This document shows, one piece after another, positions 10,392-23,351 of a DNA stretch of 64,000 bases. This DNA comes from Rhodeus uyekii (taxonomy: Eukaryota; Chordata; Actinopteri; Cypriniformes; Acheilognathidae), in assembly GCA_037043235.1 (NCBI GenBank), contig JAWRVZ010000280.1, forward strand, positions 148,501 through 212,500. The letters run 5' to 3'. Position 1 is the first letter of the stretch. Each line of letters opens with the position of its first letter. Both the position numbers and the translations under genes were made by a program. The notes beneath the pieces were generated by a model. The model had not been told where the DNA came from and ran no database searches. It saw nothing but the letters and a program-made list of their open reading frames with translations.

Positions 10392-13300
10392 TCATGATCT
10401 GTTTTTGCTCCTTCCTCTTCCTCCTCGTTTCCCTCTTCCTCTCGTTTTCCCCTCGAACACAGAACGAGCTGTAACCATAGCAACGCCCCTCCCCCGTCCA
10501 GCGTCGTCCTCTGAGCTGCTTGACTCCGCCCCCGATGACATCAGCGTCCTGTGCTGTGTAACTCCGCCCCCAGCCCCGCCCTGCATGTCGGCTTGAGCCG
10601 CTGAGCCGATGAAGCCTCCGGCCGACGGGCCCTCAACACCGCCCTGAGACGACGGAGAGGGCTCTTCCTCCTCCTCCTCCTCATCCCTCTCTTTTCTCTT
10701 GAGGCAGGTGACGGCTCTGCGCAGACGCTGGCTGCGGATCGACTGCCTCTCCTGCTGCTCCAGACGGAAGAACGAATCGATCCGTAGCTGCGTCTGCAAA
10801 CAAACCATAATCGACACCAAACAGCAAGATTCATTCATGTTTTGGAAATACTACATAAATGTAAATCTATGTGAATATATACAGTAATGCCTTGAGATAC
10901 GAGCATAATCCGTTCCAGGACGAGTTGCTCGTATCTCAAATCATTCCCCCCCATAAGAAATAACAGGAAAAAATTAACCCTCTAAAAAACTCCCTTGATA
11001 ACAATGGAAAAAACATGTTTTTAATTGTTATAGAGACACACAAAATGAGCTCATATTGATTATTATTGAACACTCATAACTGGTGCTGCTCCCAGCTTAA
11101 TACTGGTGAATCACTCGTTGCCCCCGGTAACCCCCGCTGTAAAACCAAGCTGCCTCTAGTGGAGATCATATGCAATTACCCATAAATGAGGAGCTTGAGC
11201 TGCTGCGAGTGCTGAACACCTCTAGCGTCTGGAAGCTGCTCGTATCTCAAATATTTACTCGTATCTCAAAGCAAACATTTGCTAGTATGCTCGTATGTCG
11301 GGACGCTCGTATCTCAAGGCATGACTATAGTAAAGTGTAATTTATTCTTGAGATGAAACCTGTTGAGACTGCAGCTGTTTCAGCACCGGCTGCAGCGTTT
11401 CTTCCGTCTTCCTGCTGTTCCATCCGAAGCGGCTCCGGCAGAACGTGACACTGGTCAAGAAAATCTTAACATAATAATGCATAAGAGAAGCGTTACACAG
11501 CAAAGAACATGAAGGATATTCTTTAATGAGCTCCAGATGTGGGCGGCCCCAGCTGAACGCGGCGTCTGATTGGTCGACGGTGGGCTGCAGGTACGCCTGA
11601 GCCACGGCAGGGTCGGGAAAACCGGGATGAAGCCGAAGATTCCTCAGTTTCTTCTTGACTTTTGTGTCTTTGGGATTAGCAGCCAATTTCTTACTCTCCT
11701 GAGCTTCAGTCCACCACACACTGCGTCAGCCAGAACACACACACACACACGCGCGCGCGCGCAGGAGAGGAGAGTTAGTGATATAGCTAAACATTCATAT
11801 TTCAATATTTTTCACGTTTTATTTGAACGGCATTATAGAAAGAGCACAATCCTCATTAAAAGGTTTTTGCAGTCTTTGCACTTAAATGCCTCTGATTGGT
11901 CGTTTCGTTCACGTGCTCAGCTGTGATTGGCTGTGTGACGGATGTGACGGATGTTTCTGACCTGAGCTGAACCAGCGGCTCTAATCCAGCGCCAGGAAAC
12001 TCGTTGAGGATCTCCATCCCGGTGACGAATCCCACTCCGGGAACGCCCTCGGTGTAGTCGCTGCCCAGCAGGTAGGCCAGGTTGATCAGTTTGCTGCGGT
12101 CCAGACCTGCAGACGAGACAGGGATGCTCTCAGTCCAACCAGACTCTGTCCCGCCGGCTGTTCAGGTAAAACTACGATGCATCAAAACATTCATAGAGGT
12201 TTTGGAGTTAATTAAGAGAAGTGGCGAAAGAGTCTGTCGTCTGTCGCTTTAAATGCTCGAGCTCGTAACAGCAGGATGGATTCTGATTGGCTGTCAATGT
12301 TTTTAAGGGTTCACCAGCTGGTTGGACCAGTGCATTATGGGTATTCTCTAGCCGTTGTAATGTTGCAATGCATTGTGGGTATTTTCTAACCATTGTTGAA
12401 TGTTGCAGTGCATTATGGGATGAGTTGAATGTTGAGTTGAATGTTGCAATGCATTATGAGTATTCTCCAACCGTTGTGTTGAACGTTGCAGTGCATTATG
12501 GGTATTCTCTAGCCATTCGGTTGAACGTTGCAATGCATTATGGGTATTCTCTAACCGTTGTGTTGAACTTTGCAGTGCATTATGGGTATTTTCTAACCAT
12601 TGTTGAACGTTGCAGTGCATTATGGGTACAAACATAATGAATGTTTGTTTGAATGTTGTCTTCTCTTCACACTCGGTGTGTTTTGGTGGCCGTCAGGTGG
12701 AAATATTAGCATAATATCGGCTATGAAATGTGTTGTTTCTGTATATTTAAGTTGGATCCATAAAAGCACACATTAGTACAGTGACGTGTTGCAGATTATC
12801 AGCCGATGAAAGTGCTGAAAACAGCAAAGCGACTGATTAAAGCGTGGAGTGACTCGGGTGTGAGGAGCGCGGATCTGACCCAGCTGGCTCTGCATGTCGT
12901 CGGACTGGTACAGCTCCACGTGTTTGCTGTGGCTGAAGAAGTTCTTGTAGACGTGGCGGCCGCCGAAGAGCCAGACGTCGCTGTCGTCGGTGATGGTGCC
13001 GTGCGTTTGGTCCAGCCGGTCCAGAGCGGCACACTGGGCTTCGGCCTCCATGGGCGCCACGATGAACGGCACGCCGAACAAACGCAGCAGCTCCTGAACG
13101 CCACGGAGAAACACGAGTGAGTGTGTGTGTGTGTGTGACTTCCAGGTGTTGGGGTTAGGGTGTTGCAGGTCTGACCTGACTCTCCTGACACATCTGTCCC
13201 GTGATGCTGGTGCTGCTGCGCTCCTGCTGCTGCTGCTGCTCCCTCAACCCCGCCTGCTCGTCCCGCAGGAGCCGCTCCATCTGCAGCAGCTCGTCCTGCA

Positions 13301-16300
13301 CACACACACACACACTCATGCACTGCAGGGGTTAAACGCTCATTTTAGGCTTCCAGACATCCCTGATCATCTCTTGGATGATGGTTTAGGATGTGGGATG
13401 TACCATGTTGATGTGATCCCACTCGCCAGCGCCGGCAGGAGCTTCAGCACTCTTATCGGAGCTCTGCATGCCGGACTCTTCCTCTCGGCTCTCCTCCTCC
13501 TCCTCCTCCTCCTCTCGGCTCTCCTGTTCCTCTTCTTCCTCTCGGCTCTCCTCCTCTTCCTCTCTGCTCTCCTGTTCCTCTTCTTCCTCTCGGCTCTCCT
13601 CTTTCTCCTCTTCTTCTCTGTTCTCCTTTTCCTCCTCTTCTGAGGGGCTTTTATCGGCGGCTTCCTCTGCTTTAATGAGAGACTGCTGTGTTTCGGACGG
13701 TTCCTCCACATCAGACACCTCAATAAAACTCTCTGCAGAGACCAACAATCACACACTTAGTGAAAGCTAATCGATAATTAAATCATAAAAATGTAAATCA
13801 TAAATAATTTTAAAATTAAAATAAAATGCATAAAATCATAAAAATTTAAATAATTCTAAAATAAAAACAATTAAAATATTAATTATAACAAAAATACATA
13901 TTTAAATAAAAATAAAATTTAAATAATTAAAAATTTAAATAATTATAAAAAACAATTAAATAATTTTAAAATTAAAGTAAAATGCATAAAATCATAATTA
14001 AAATAAATAATTCTAAAATAAAAAGAATTAAAATAATAAAAAATATACATTTTTAAATAAAAACATAATTTAATAAAAAAATAATTTTGTAAATAATTAA
14101 CCATTTAAAATAATAATTCTAAAATAAAAATCAACAATTACAAAATGTACATAATTTTAATGTAAACAATAAAAACAAATTAAAATGTATACAAAAAAGA
14201 ATACAAAAGAATAAATGATTCTAAAATTAAAATAAATCACCTAATAAACAGGAATTAAATCATAAAAATGTAGGATTAATAAAAATATTTAAAAAATAAA
14301 TTCTACACATCTAAATAAATAAAATGTATGAAAAATACCTAAATCATTATAATTTTAAATAAAGAATTCTAAAATAAAAACAATATATATAAATATATTA
14401 GATAAATATTATATATTTATTTAAAAAATGTAAAATACATTTTTGTGAGTTTTCCTGAAGCTGTGTGTGTGTGTGTGTGTACCGTCAGAGCTGCTTTCCT
14501 CTCGCTCTTCCCTCTGCGGTTTGTTGTCCTGCGCGGTGTCTGTGTTCTCAGGCGGAGGATCGGAGCGAGCGCTCGGGTTTCCTGTGGCGTCACGCGTCTC
14601 CATCGCAGAGCCGGGAATGAGAGGCTTTGATTCTGAAGAGGAAACGGCTTCACCCTCGTCCTCCGAGCTGCTGATGACGTACGGCGTGTGTTTGTGACCC
14701 ATCATCCTTCCATCTTCATCATCAGATCCAGTCGTCCTGCGTCTCGCATCGTTCTCCTCAGAGCTGCTGTCCATCATGGCGCTCTGGATGGCCTGAAGCG
14801 TGCGAGGAGAGGCTGGAGCTCCTGACGCCGGCGGATCCTCCTCAGCACAGGAGGAAGAAGAGGAGGGCTTGTTCTCCTCTTCTTCAGTCACCGGTCGCCA
14901 CAAGGGCTCAGGTTTTCCTTTAGGCCTTCCTTTCCGTTCCCACGGGCAGGTGGACCACAGCGCTGGAGCCGACACGCTTTCTGGAGCGCTGGCTTTCTTC
15001 TGAGACCCTGAGGAGCACAATCACCTTATTAATAACATGTAGCACTGATAAATTCAGCTTTAATGACAGGAATAAATGACAATTTACTATATATTCACAT
15101 AGAAACAGCTGTTTTACACTGATATAATATTAAACTGTTTTACTGTATTTATCATCTAATAAATTCAGATTTAATCACAGGAATAAATGACACTTTACTA
15201 TTATTCACATAGAAAACAGCTGTTTTACACTGATATAATATTACACTGTTTTACTGTATTTATCATCTAATAAATTCAGCTTTAATCACAGGAATAAATG
15301 ACACTTTACTATATATTCACATAGAAAACAGCTGTTTTACACTGATATAATATTATACTGTTTTACTGTATTTATCATCTAATAAATTCAGCTTTAATCA
15401 CAGGAATAAATGACACTTTACTATATATTCACATAGAAAACAGCTGTTTTACACTGATATAATATTACACTGTTTTACTGTATATATCATCTAATAAATT
15501 CAGCTTTAATCACAGGAATAAATGACACTTTACTATATATTCACATAGAAAACAGCTGTTTTACACTGATATAATATTACACTGTTTTACTGTATTTATC
15601 ATCTAATAAATTCAGCTTTAATCACAGGAATAAATAACACTTTACTATATATTCACATAGAAAACAGCTGTTTTACACTGATATAATATTACACTGTTTT
15701 ACTGTATTTATCATCTAATAAATTCAGCTTTAATCACAGGAATAAATGACACTTTACTATATATTCACATAGAAAACAGCTGTTTTACACTGATATAATA
15801 TTACACTGTTTTACTGTATTTATCATCTAATAAATTCAGCTTTAATCACAGGAATAAATAACACTTTACTATATATTCACATAGAAAACAGCTGTTTTAC
15901 ACTGATATAATATTACACTGTTTTACTGTATTTATCATCTAATAAATTCAGCTTTAATCACAGGAATAAATGACACTTTACTATATATTCACATAGAAAA
16001 CAGCTGTTTTACACTGATATAATATTAAACTGTTTTACTGTATTTATCATCTAATAAATTCAGCTTTAATCACAGGAATAAATGACACTTTACTATTATT
16101 CACATAGAAAACAGCTGTTTTACACTGATATAATATTACACTGTTTTACTGTATTTATCATCTAATAAATTCAGCTTTAATCACAGGAATAAATGACACT
16201 TTACTATATATTCACATAGAAAACAGCTGTTTTACACTGATATAATATTATACTGTTTTACTGTATTTATCATCTAATAAATTCAGCTTTAATCACAGGA

Positions 16301-19300
16301 ATAAATGACACTTTACTATATATTCACATAGAAAACAGCTGTTTTACACTGATATAATATTACACTGTTTTACTGTATATATCATCTAATAAATTCAGCT
16401 TTAATCACAGGAATAAATGACACTTTACTATATATTCACATAGAAAACAGCTGTTTTACACTGATATAATATTACACTGTTTTACTGTATTTATCATCTA
16501 ATAAATTCAGCTTTAATCACAGGAATAAATAACACTTTACTATATATTCACATAGAAAACAGCTGTTTTACACTGATATAATATTATACTGTTTTACTGT
16601 ATTTATCATCTAATAAATTCAGCTTTAATAACAGGAATAAATGACACTTTACTATATATTCACATAGAAAACAGCTGTTTTACACTGATATAATATTACA
16701 CTGTTTTACTGTATTTATCATCTAATAAATTCAGCTTTAATCACAGGAATAAATAACACTTTACTATATATTCACATAGAAAACAGCTGTTTTACACTGA
16801 TATAATATTATACTGTTTTACTGTATTTATCATCTAATAAATTCAGCTTTAATCACAGGAATAAATGACACTTTACTATATATTCACATAGAAAACAGCT
16901 GTTTTACACTGATATAATATTACACTGTTTTACTGTATTTATCATCTAATAAATTCAGCTTTAATAACAGGAATAAATGACACTTTACTATATATTCACA
17001 TAGAAAACAGCTGTTTTACACTGATATAATATTATACTGTTTTACTGTATTTATCATCTAATAAATTCAGCTTTAATCACAGGAATAAATGACACTTTAC
17101 TATATATTCACATAGAAAACAGCTGTTTTACACTGATATAATATTACACTGTTTTACTGTATATATCATCTAATAAATTCAGCTTTAATCACAGGAATAA
17201 ATGACACTTTACTATATATTCACATAGAAAACAGCTGTTTTACACTGATATAATATTACACTGTTTTACTGTATTTATCATCTAATAAATTCAGCTTTAA
17301 TCACAGGAATAAATAACACTTTACTATATATTCACATAGAAAACAGCTGTTTTACACTGATATAATATTATACTGTTTTACTGTATTTATCATCTAATAA
17401 ATTCAGCTTTAATAACAGGAATAAATGACACTTTACTATATATTCACATAGAAAACAGCTGTTTTACACTGATTACACTGTTTTACTGTATTTAAAACAC
17501 TGTATAAATTACACTGTTTTACTGTATTTATCATCTAATAAATTCAGCTTTAATCACAGGAATAAATGACACTTTACTATATATTCACATAGAAAACAGC
17601 TGTTTTACACTGATTACACTGTTTTACTGTATTTAAAACACTGTATAAATTACACTGTTTTACTGTATTTATCATCTAATAAATTCAGCTTTAATCACAG
17701 GAATAAATGACAATTTACTATATATTCACATAGAAAACAGCTGTTTTACACTGATATAATATTACACTGTTTTACTGTATTTATCATCTAATAAATTCAG
17801 CTTTAATCACAGGAATAAATGACACTTTACTATATATTCACACAGAAAACAGCTGTTTTACACTGATATAATATTACACTGTTTTACTGTATTTATCATC
17901 TAATAAATTCAGCTTTAATCACAGGAATAAATGACACTTTACTATATATTCACACAGAAAACAGCTGTTTTACACTGATATAATATTACACTGTTTTACT
18001 GTATTTATCATCTAATAAATTCAGCTTTAATCACAGGAATAAATGACAATTTACTATATATTCACATAGAAAACAGCTGTTTTACACTGATATAATATTA
18101 CACTGTTTTACTGTATTTATCATCTAATAAATTCAGCTTTAATCACAGGAATAAATGACACTTTACTATATATTCACATAGAAAACAGCTGTTTTACACT
18201 GATTACACTGTTTTACTGTATTTAAAACACTGTATAAATTACACTGTTTTACTGTATTTATCATCTAATAAATTCAGCTTTAATCACAGGAATAAATGAC
18301 AATTTACTATATATTCACATAGAAAACAGCTGTTTTACACTGATATAATATTACACTGTTTTACTGTATTTATCATCTAATAAATTCAGCTTTAATCACA
18401 GGAATAAATGACACTTTACTATATATTCACACAGAAAACAGCTGTTTTACACTGATATAATATTACACTGTTTTACTGTATTTATCATCTAATAAATTCA
18501 GCTTTAATCACAGGAATAAATGACACTTTACTATATATTCACACAGAAAACAGCTGTTTTACACTGATATAATATTACACTGTTTTACTGTATTTATCAT
18601 CTAATAAATTCAGCTTTAATCACAGGAATAAATGACACTACTATATATTCACATAGAAAACAGCTGTTTTACACTGATTACATTGTTTTACTGTATTTAA
18701 AACACTGTATAAATTACACTGTTTTACTGTATTTATCATCCAATAAATTCAGCTTTAATCACAGGAATAAATGACACTTTACTATATATTCACACAGAAA
18801 ACAGCTGTTTTACACTGATATAATATTACACTGTTTTACTGTATTTATCATCTAATAAATTCAGCTTTAATCACAGGAATAAATGACACTTTACTATATA
18901 TTCACATAGAAAACAGCTGTTTTACACTGATATAATATCACACTGTTTTACTGTATTGATGAGCTCCAGACCTTTAATGAGGATGTAGTGGGACGAGTCC
19001 TCAGACACGAGGCGGCGGATCTCCATGTCGTGATCTTTGCTGTCGCCGTATGGCTGCTCCACTCCTCCGCGACGGTTCATCTCCTGCTCCACTCCCTCCA
19101 GACGCTGGTTGAGTTTGTTCCTCTGCAAGAGTCCGGCCAGCTGATACTGCGAGAACTCGCCTGACCGCTGAGAGACGGGACATCAGGACACCGAGAGCGT
19201 TAAACTCTGTGAAGCGCCGCTGAGTGTAAACACAGCACTGCATAATCCGTGCCTGGGTTTATATATAAACATTCTTTAATCAAGATTCATGTGCTTGAGT

Positions 19301-20656
19301 AACGATCTGTGTTTCTGAACTCCTGAAACGCCTCCACTGAGTCTCACAATATTCCTCATTATCATAATTAATGCGCAGAATAAAGGGGCGGGGCTTGAGT
19401 GAGTGAGTCGTGTGTTGGAACTGGTGGTTATGGGAAGGGGCGGGACATTTCCCAAACACACTGGAAGCTCTCGACCAATCACAACACACCGATCCAGCCG
19501 ACCAATCAGAGCACAGTGTGCTTTCAGAAGGAGGAGCTTCATAGAGACAGGAACTAAACAGAGCGTTTCTGACAGACTGGGAAAAGACGAATATGGGGAA
19601 AATAATCAACATTCAAGCAGGAAAACCTGATCAAGTGACACAAACACAACAAAGCAGCTCTAACTGAACGTGATAGTATAATTATCTTGTGTGGTAAATG
19701 TGTGTTGATTGGAGAGTGTGTGGATGTTCGGCAGCACCTCTGGAGGTTTGTGGAACAGCGTTCGTCGCCTCTTGTTGAATTCCTTCATTTCTTTCAAGAT
19801 TTCGTGTTTGATCTCCGGCGGCATGAGGGAAAACTCCTCCGAGTTGATGTCGACAGAGTTCGGATCGTCACGGATCTCTTCCTGAGCAACACAAACCCAG
19901 AGGAATACAATATATACACCGCAAAATATCACATCTTGAGAGTCAGAAAATCCTGAAATAAGGCAATAAATCTTGTTTTTCCGTCTCAGATAAATAAACT
20001 CGTCTAGAAGTAAAAGTAAAAGATTATTTTGCTTGTTTTGAGAAAATATAACTTGAATTTTCTTTGTAAAAAAGTCCAATTCTGGTGATTCTTTAAGTGA
20101 ATGAAGGATTTTTTTAAAGCGACGGTTTATTTTGTTTCAGTTCATCCTGAAATCACAAACTTCAAGACATATTTTCTCATTTTAAGAGCAAAATGATTCT
20201 TATTTCTAGAAAACAATGTTTGCACAAAGATTTTATTACTATTATGATCCAATGAACTTTACATTTATTTAAAACCAACCACTAATTTACACAAATAATA
20301 AAAAGAAAAATAAAATCATGCTTGATTTGATTACTGTATCATTGTTTGATCATTTGTGCTGCTTGAATCTAAACCTGCTTTTCTTCTTGTTTTAAGATGT
20401 TCTTATCAAGCAGCATTTCTCTCCTCATTGGCAGATAATTTTGCTAAATTTGAGGGTTTTTGTTTCATAATTTATTTTCACATTTTTCATGTTGATTGTT
20501 TCCGCAGTGTGTACAAAATCTCAACAAAATGTGAATCTGCTAAAAGATGTTCTGCACATGAATGTGAATCTTGTGTTTTGGATATAATGTGATTCTCTCA
20601 CCTGGAAGCTGCTGCAGGTCTGCAGGGATTCGTCTCCGTCTCGTTCCTCCTCTGAA

Positions 20657-20716
<60 letters not shown>

Positions 20717-21568
20717 CAGGACATGTCCTTCACGCTCATCATCATGAGCTGCTCGTGCTCGTCTCACCTGCTCTCGTCTCGCTCCTCATCCGGAGGAAGC
20801 GCGGGGAGGACGTACATGTCGTCCGGATCGTCTCTCCTCACGGACGGCAGGCTGGGAAGCGACTCCTGACTGCGGGAAGAGAAAAGGAGTGTTTTTCTCC
20901 GGAAGAGCTGTGATGGGGATGTGAGGCTCGTACCTGCGGTCTCCCAGAGCGGCTCTGATGGCCTGCCGCTTCAGGAACGTGCGGAGGAGTTTGTCGTTGG
21001 TCTGTCTGGACTCGCGGCTCATTTCCTCCCTCCGCTGTCTCCGGACGGCCTGATCACGTCAGATTGCTGTTATTGCTCGTTTAATCTGAAACACGTGATT
21101 TACGGGCGGATGTGAAGCTCACCAGCGTCTGCTTCTTGAGCAGCGGCGCGTCTCCATCGAACACGAACACGGGTCTGATCCGGAAGAACAGCAGCTTGCA
21201 GAGCCGATGGAAGAGCGTGAGGAGATGAGCGTTCTGGACCGCGTTCCCGTCTCGATCCCGCACGCCTTTAACCGCCTGATGCAGCCAAAGACTGATGTCT
21301 GTCCGGAGTCACGGAGCCAAACCGGCTTTCTTTAGTGCATTACAGTGATGGGAACTTGGGGGAATGCATGTAGACACACACATATATGCTAAAATAATCT
21401 ATACGGTATATGAATAGAAGGAACTGTGAATAAACAGGGAAGGCATGAATAGTTTTAGGGAGGAAGAGAGTGAAGGATACCGACAGCCAAGATCTTTCCC
21501 TCCAGCGTTTCAGGATTGATGGGTTTCCCGGTGCTTTCCAAGAGCTTCCATAATCCATGAACTCCCAT
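10392..21568 (-). CDS. ercc5: ERCC5/XPG structure-specific DNA repair endonuclease
   Basis: Fifteen coding exons on the minus strand: 21568-21481, 21298-21123, 21049-20934, 20869-20768, 20656-20602, 19881-19738, 19167-18972, 15007-14483, 13732-13404, 13295-13176, 13093-12880, 12106-11962, 11720-11520, 11444-11360, 10793-10392. They sum to 2898 bases (965 aa; human 1186). XPG cuts 3' of the lesion bubble in nucleotide excision repair. The N domain starts MGVHGLWKLL, with D30 (ILAVD) and D77 (FVFDGDAP) at the human positions. The I domain has MEAEAQCA (E633, E635), TITDDSD (D654, D656) and LLGSDYTEG (D705). A PCNA-interacting motif QLRIDSFF (about residue 834) and the C-terminal MVTARSVF follow. 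The acidic spacer between N and I domains is shorter than in human and carries long Glu runs (exon 9). The exon 7 donor (AAAG|GTCTGG) was chosen because its phase fits exon 8 (LIKGSQKK). Intron 13 is a U12 AT-AC intron. An acceptor (CTGTTGTCAG) five bases before the ATG implies a 5' leader exon. Confidence 0.97.
10882..11327. mobile_element. Tc1/pogo-like MITE in ERCC5 intron 14, copy 1
   Basis: Begins TA|CAGTAATGCCTTGAGATACG and ends CTCGTATCTCAAGGCATGACTA|TA, giving inverted termini beside TA dinucleotides. A second copy in the opposite orientation lies at 51266-51783 and shares CTCGTATCTCAAGGCAT and internal sequence (CCCATAAATGAGGAGCTTGA on this strand). TA-flanked CAG-type ends suggest the Tc1/mariner-pogo superfamily; no transposase is present. 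Confidence 0.8.
11445..11519 (-). other. ercc5: U12-type AT-AC intron (ERCC5 intron 13)
   Basis: On the minus strand the intron starts ATATCCTT, the U12 5' splice-site consensus, and ends in AC. TTCTTGAC, a U12 branch-site match, lies with its branch A about 10 bases from the end. Splicing here joins GA|G to read LIKEFCRSRFGWN, collinear with human KIREFCQRYFGWN. No GT-AG choice restores this frame. The intron is only 75 bases. Confidence 0.93.
12325..12640. repeat. About 40-bp minisatellite in ERCC5 intron 11
   Basis: Eight or so tandem copies anchored on GCATTATGGGTATTCTCTAA and TTGAACGTTGCA, unit roughly 36-43 bases with small indels. Open on both strands over 300 bases, but between exons and without protein similarity. 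Confidence 0.9.
13800..14440. repeat. A/T low-complexity tract in ERCC5 intron 8
   Basis: About 640 bases made almost only of A and T with recurring AAATAATTAAAA, AAAATTTAAATAATT and TTCTAAAATAAAA blocks. No coding content. Confidence 0.9.
15040..18960. repeat. 112-bp satellite array with higher-order structure in ERCC5 intron 7
   Basis: About 35 tandem copies of a 112-bp A/T-rich unit containing AAACAGCTGTTTTACACTG, TTTACTGTATTTATCATC and CAGGAATAAATGACACTTTA. Marker variants recur together: the TATTAAACTG plus shortened TATTATTCAC pair is at about 15130 and again near 16024 (eight units on), and the TGTATATATCATC variant is near 15480, 16376 and 17160 (eight then seven units). A variant with an extra TTTAAAACACTGTATAAATT segment appears several times after 17470. 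The array ends a few bases past the exon 7 donor. The same satellite is in the FAM172B leader intron (38767-39670). Confidence 0.97.
19916..20510. mobile_element. Non-autonomous DNA transposon, copy B of the three-copy family, in ERCC5 intron 5
   Basis: Has ACACCGCAAAAT at one end and TTTCCGCAGTGT at the other, imperfect inverted termini. The body matches 4507-4990 and 57415-57991 (GGCAATAAATCTTGTTTTTC and following). No open frame of interest. Confidence 0.65.
20657..20714. repeat. (CA)n microsatellite abutting the ERCC5 exon 5 acceptor
   Basis: A pure CA run on the plus strand, so TG on the ERCC5 sense strand. The last TG units run directly into the TGTAG acceptor of exon 5 and replace the usual pyrimidine tract. 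Confidence 0.97.
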
Positions 21569-22139
21569 CACTCCTGACAACAGGAAAACATCTTCATCCC
21601 CATCATCCTTATAATCTTCATCATCCTCCTCATCACTATCATCATCATCACTCACATTCTCATAATCCTCATCCTCATCACTCACATTAAAAAAGCATAA
21701 GCACCGATATAAAAGCCCCTTTAAATATAATTATGAAATAAAAATTCAAGGTCATGAAATTAAAATATCAGAATCAAAAAGGAAAAGTCAAAATTATAAG
21801 ATTAAAAGATAATCATTTTGAGAAAAACATGTAAACTAGGAGATTAAAGGGGGTGGCATAAAAAGATAAACACTTTTGTCATAATTATGAGCTAGTACGT
21901 AATAATTCTTTGTTAAATCTCATAATTAGGATGAAATAAATCATAATTGATATGATTTGATCAAACGCTGCGGCAGGAAAAGCAGCAATAATACCAGCGA
22001 TGATCTATTATTCGCGATGAACACGAGTCAGAGTTTAAACATGAATAATATGAGCGTGTTTAATTACTCACAGGCTTCAGAACTATCTTTAATTATGATA
22101 TTTAATCAAAATCTCACACACAGACCTGCTCACCGCGTC

Positions 22140-22210
22140 ACACCACAACATCCGGCGCGTCACCGGAAACACGCACTGGGCACTTCCGGTCCGCTGCGAT
22201 CATGGATCCT
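22140..22210. promoter_or_regulatory. Probable ERCC5-BLZF1 divergent promoter and BLZF1 first leader exon
   Basis: Contains two ETS/GABP-type sites, ACCGGAAAC (about 22162) and ACTTCCGGT (22182-22190), in a GC-richer patch between two divergent genes. CATGGATCCT followed by GTGAGTTT (donor at 22211) looks like the end of a BLZF1 leader exon. It would splice to 23272 (TCTCTGTGCAG|GAGTCG). The ATG in it gives only a short upstream frame ending before the main start. The TSS is inferred. Confidence 0.6.
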
Positions 22211-22368
22211 GTGAGTTTCGTGGCAGAAATCCTTCATTAAACTTCAACTTTCATCACGTTTCGCCTCATTAATGACCTCGCGGCGTGAAGTCATCAGGTA
22301 AACAAACACAGATAAACAACAAACACAGATAAACTCGGGTCAAAGGTCGAGACGGTGATTATTGTTTA

Positions 22369-22374
<6 letters not shown>

Positions 22375-22452
<78 letters not shown>
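22375..22452. repeat. (TG)n microsatellite
   Basis: About 39 pure TG units in the BLZF1 first intron, followed by A/T-rich sequence to about 23260 with no other features seen. Confidence 0.97.
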
Positions 22453-22454
<2 letters not shown>

Positions 22455-23351
22455 TGAGAGAGAGAGATAATTGTTTGTTGTTTATCTTTGATTATGTGTT
22501 TATTTATCTGTGTTTATGTGTGTTTGTTTTTATCTTCATGTCTGTTTGCTTGTTTATTTGTGTTTGTTTGTTGTTTATGTTGTGTTGAGTGATGTAAACT
22601 AATGTAAACGCCTTTCATTGCGGATCAGGTCCTGTTATATAATATAATAATCATACAATCATGATGAATTAATCAGATGAGGACATTAAACCAGCTTTGA
22701 TTAATAATAATTGATTAATCCAGACTAACTAAAGCTTACTCGTTACTTACATTTACATTTAAATAATGTAGTGAACAGTGAACAATTATCAATGTGTATA
22801 TACAGTATATATAATTTTTATAATGGTTTTACCATTATATTTCAAACATTTTAACAAAATAGTTTTTAACGTTTAATTCATTTATAATTGTCTGTATTTT
22901 AGTGCTTAATTAAGTTATAATTGTCTGTAATATAATTTCATTTTACTGTATATATTTATTTAAACATAACTTTAATGTTTAAATGTTTTTTGTTTTTGCA
23001 TTTTAATTAAGTTTAATAAAATTAAATCACATTTTGTTTATAGCATGTTAAGTTATATATTTTTTTATTTAGTTACATTAGATTACGTGTTTTTAGCATT
23101 TTAATAGTTTTAATTTTATTATGTAATTTTGCATTTTAGTATTTAAAATTATAATCAAGTAATATTAAGTTTTTTTGCATTATGTATATATATATTGGTA
23201 ATAGTGAGTGATGTGTGTGTGTGTGTTTAATAAATATGTAGTGTTTATTAAAATGCTGTTTCTCTGTGCAGGAGTCGTGTGGAATGTTGCAACATGATCT
23301 TTTAATACTCGTGTTTGTTTAAGTGACGGCGGGATCTGGTGAAGGACGGTC

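Noticed and set aside
12287..12637. Open frames over 95-116 codons on both strands in ERCC5 intron 11.
   Set aside because: Produced by the 40-bp minisatellite; antisense or intronic with no family similarity.
21569..21685. In-frame N-terminal acidic extension of ERCC5 (MSDEDEDYEN onward).
   Set aside because: XPG-family nucleases need the N-terminal MGVxGLW at the active site, and CTGTTGTCAG just before the ATG is a good splice acceptor. The Asp/Glu codons are a GAT/GAG microsatellite in the leader intron.
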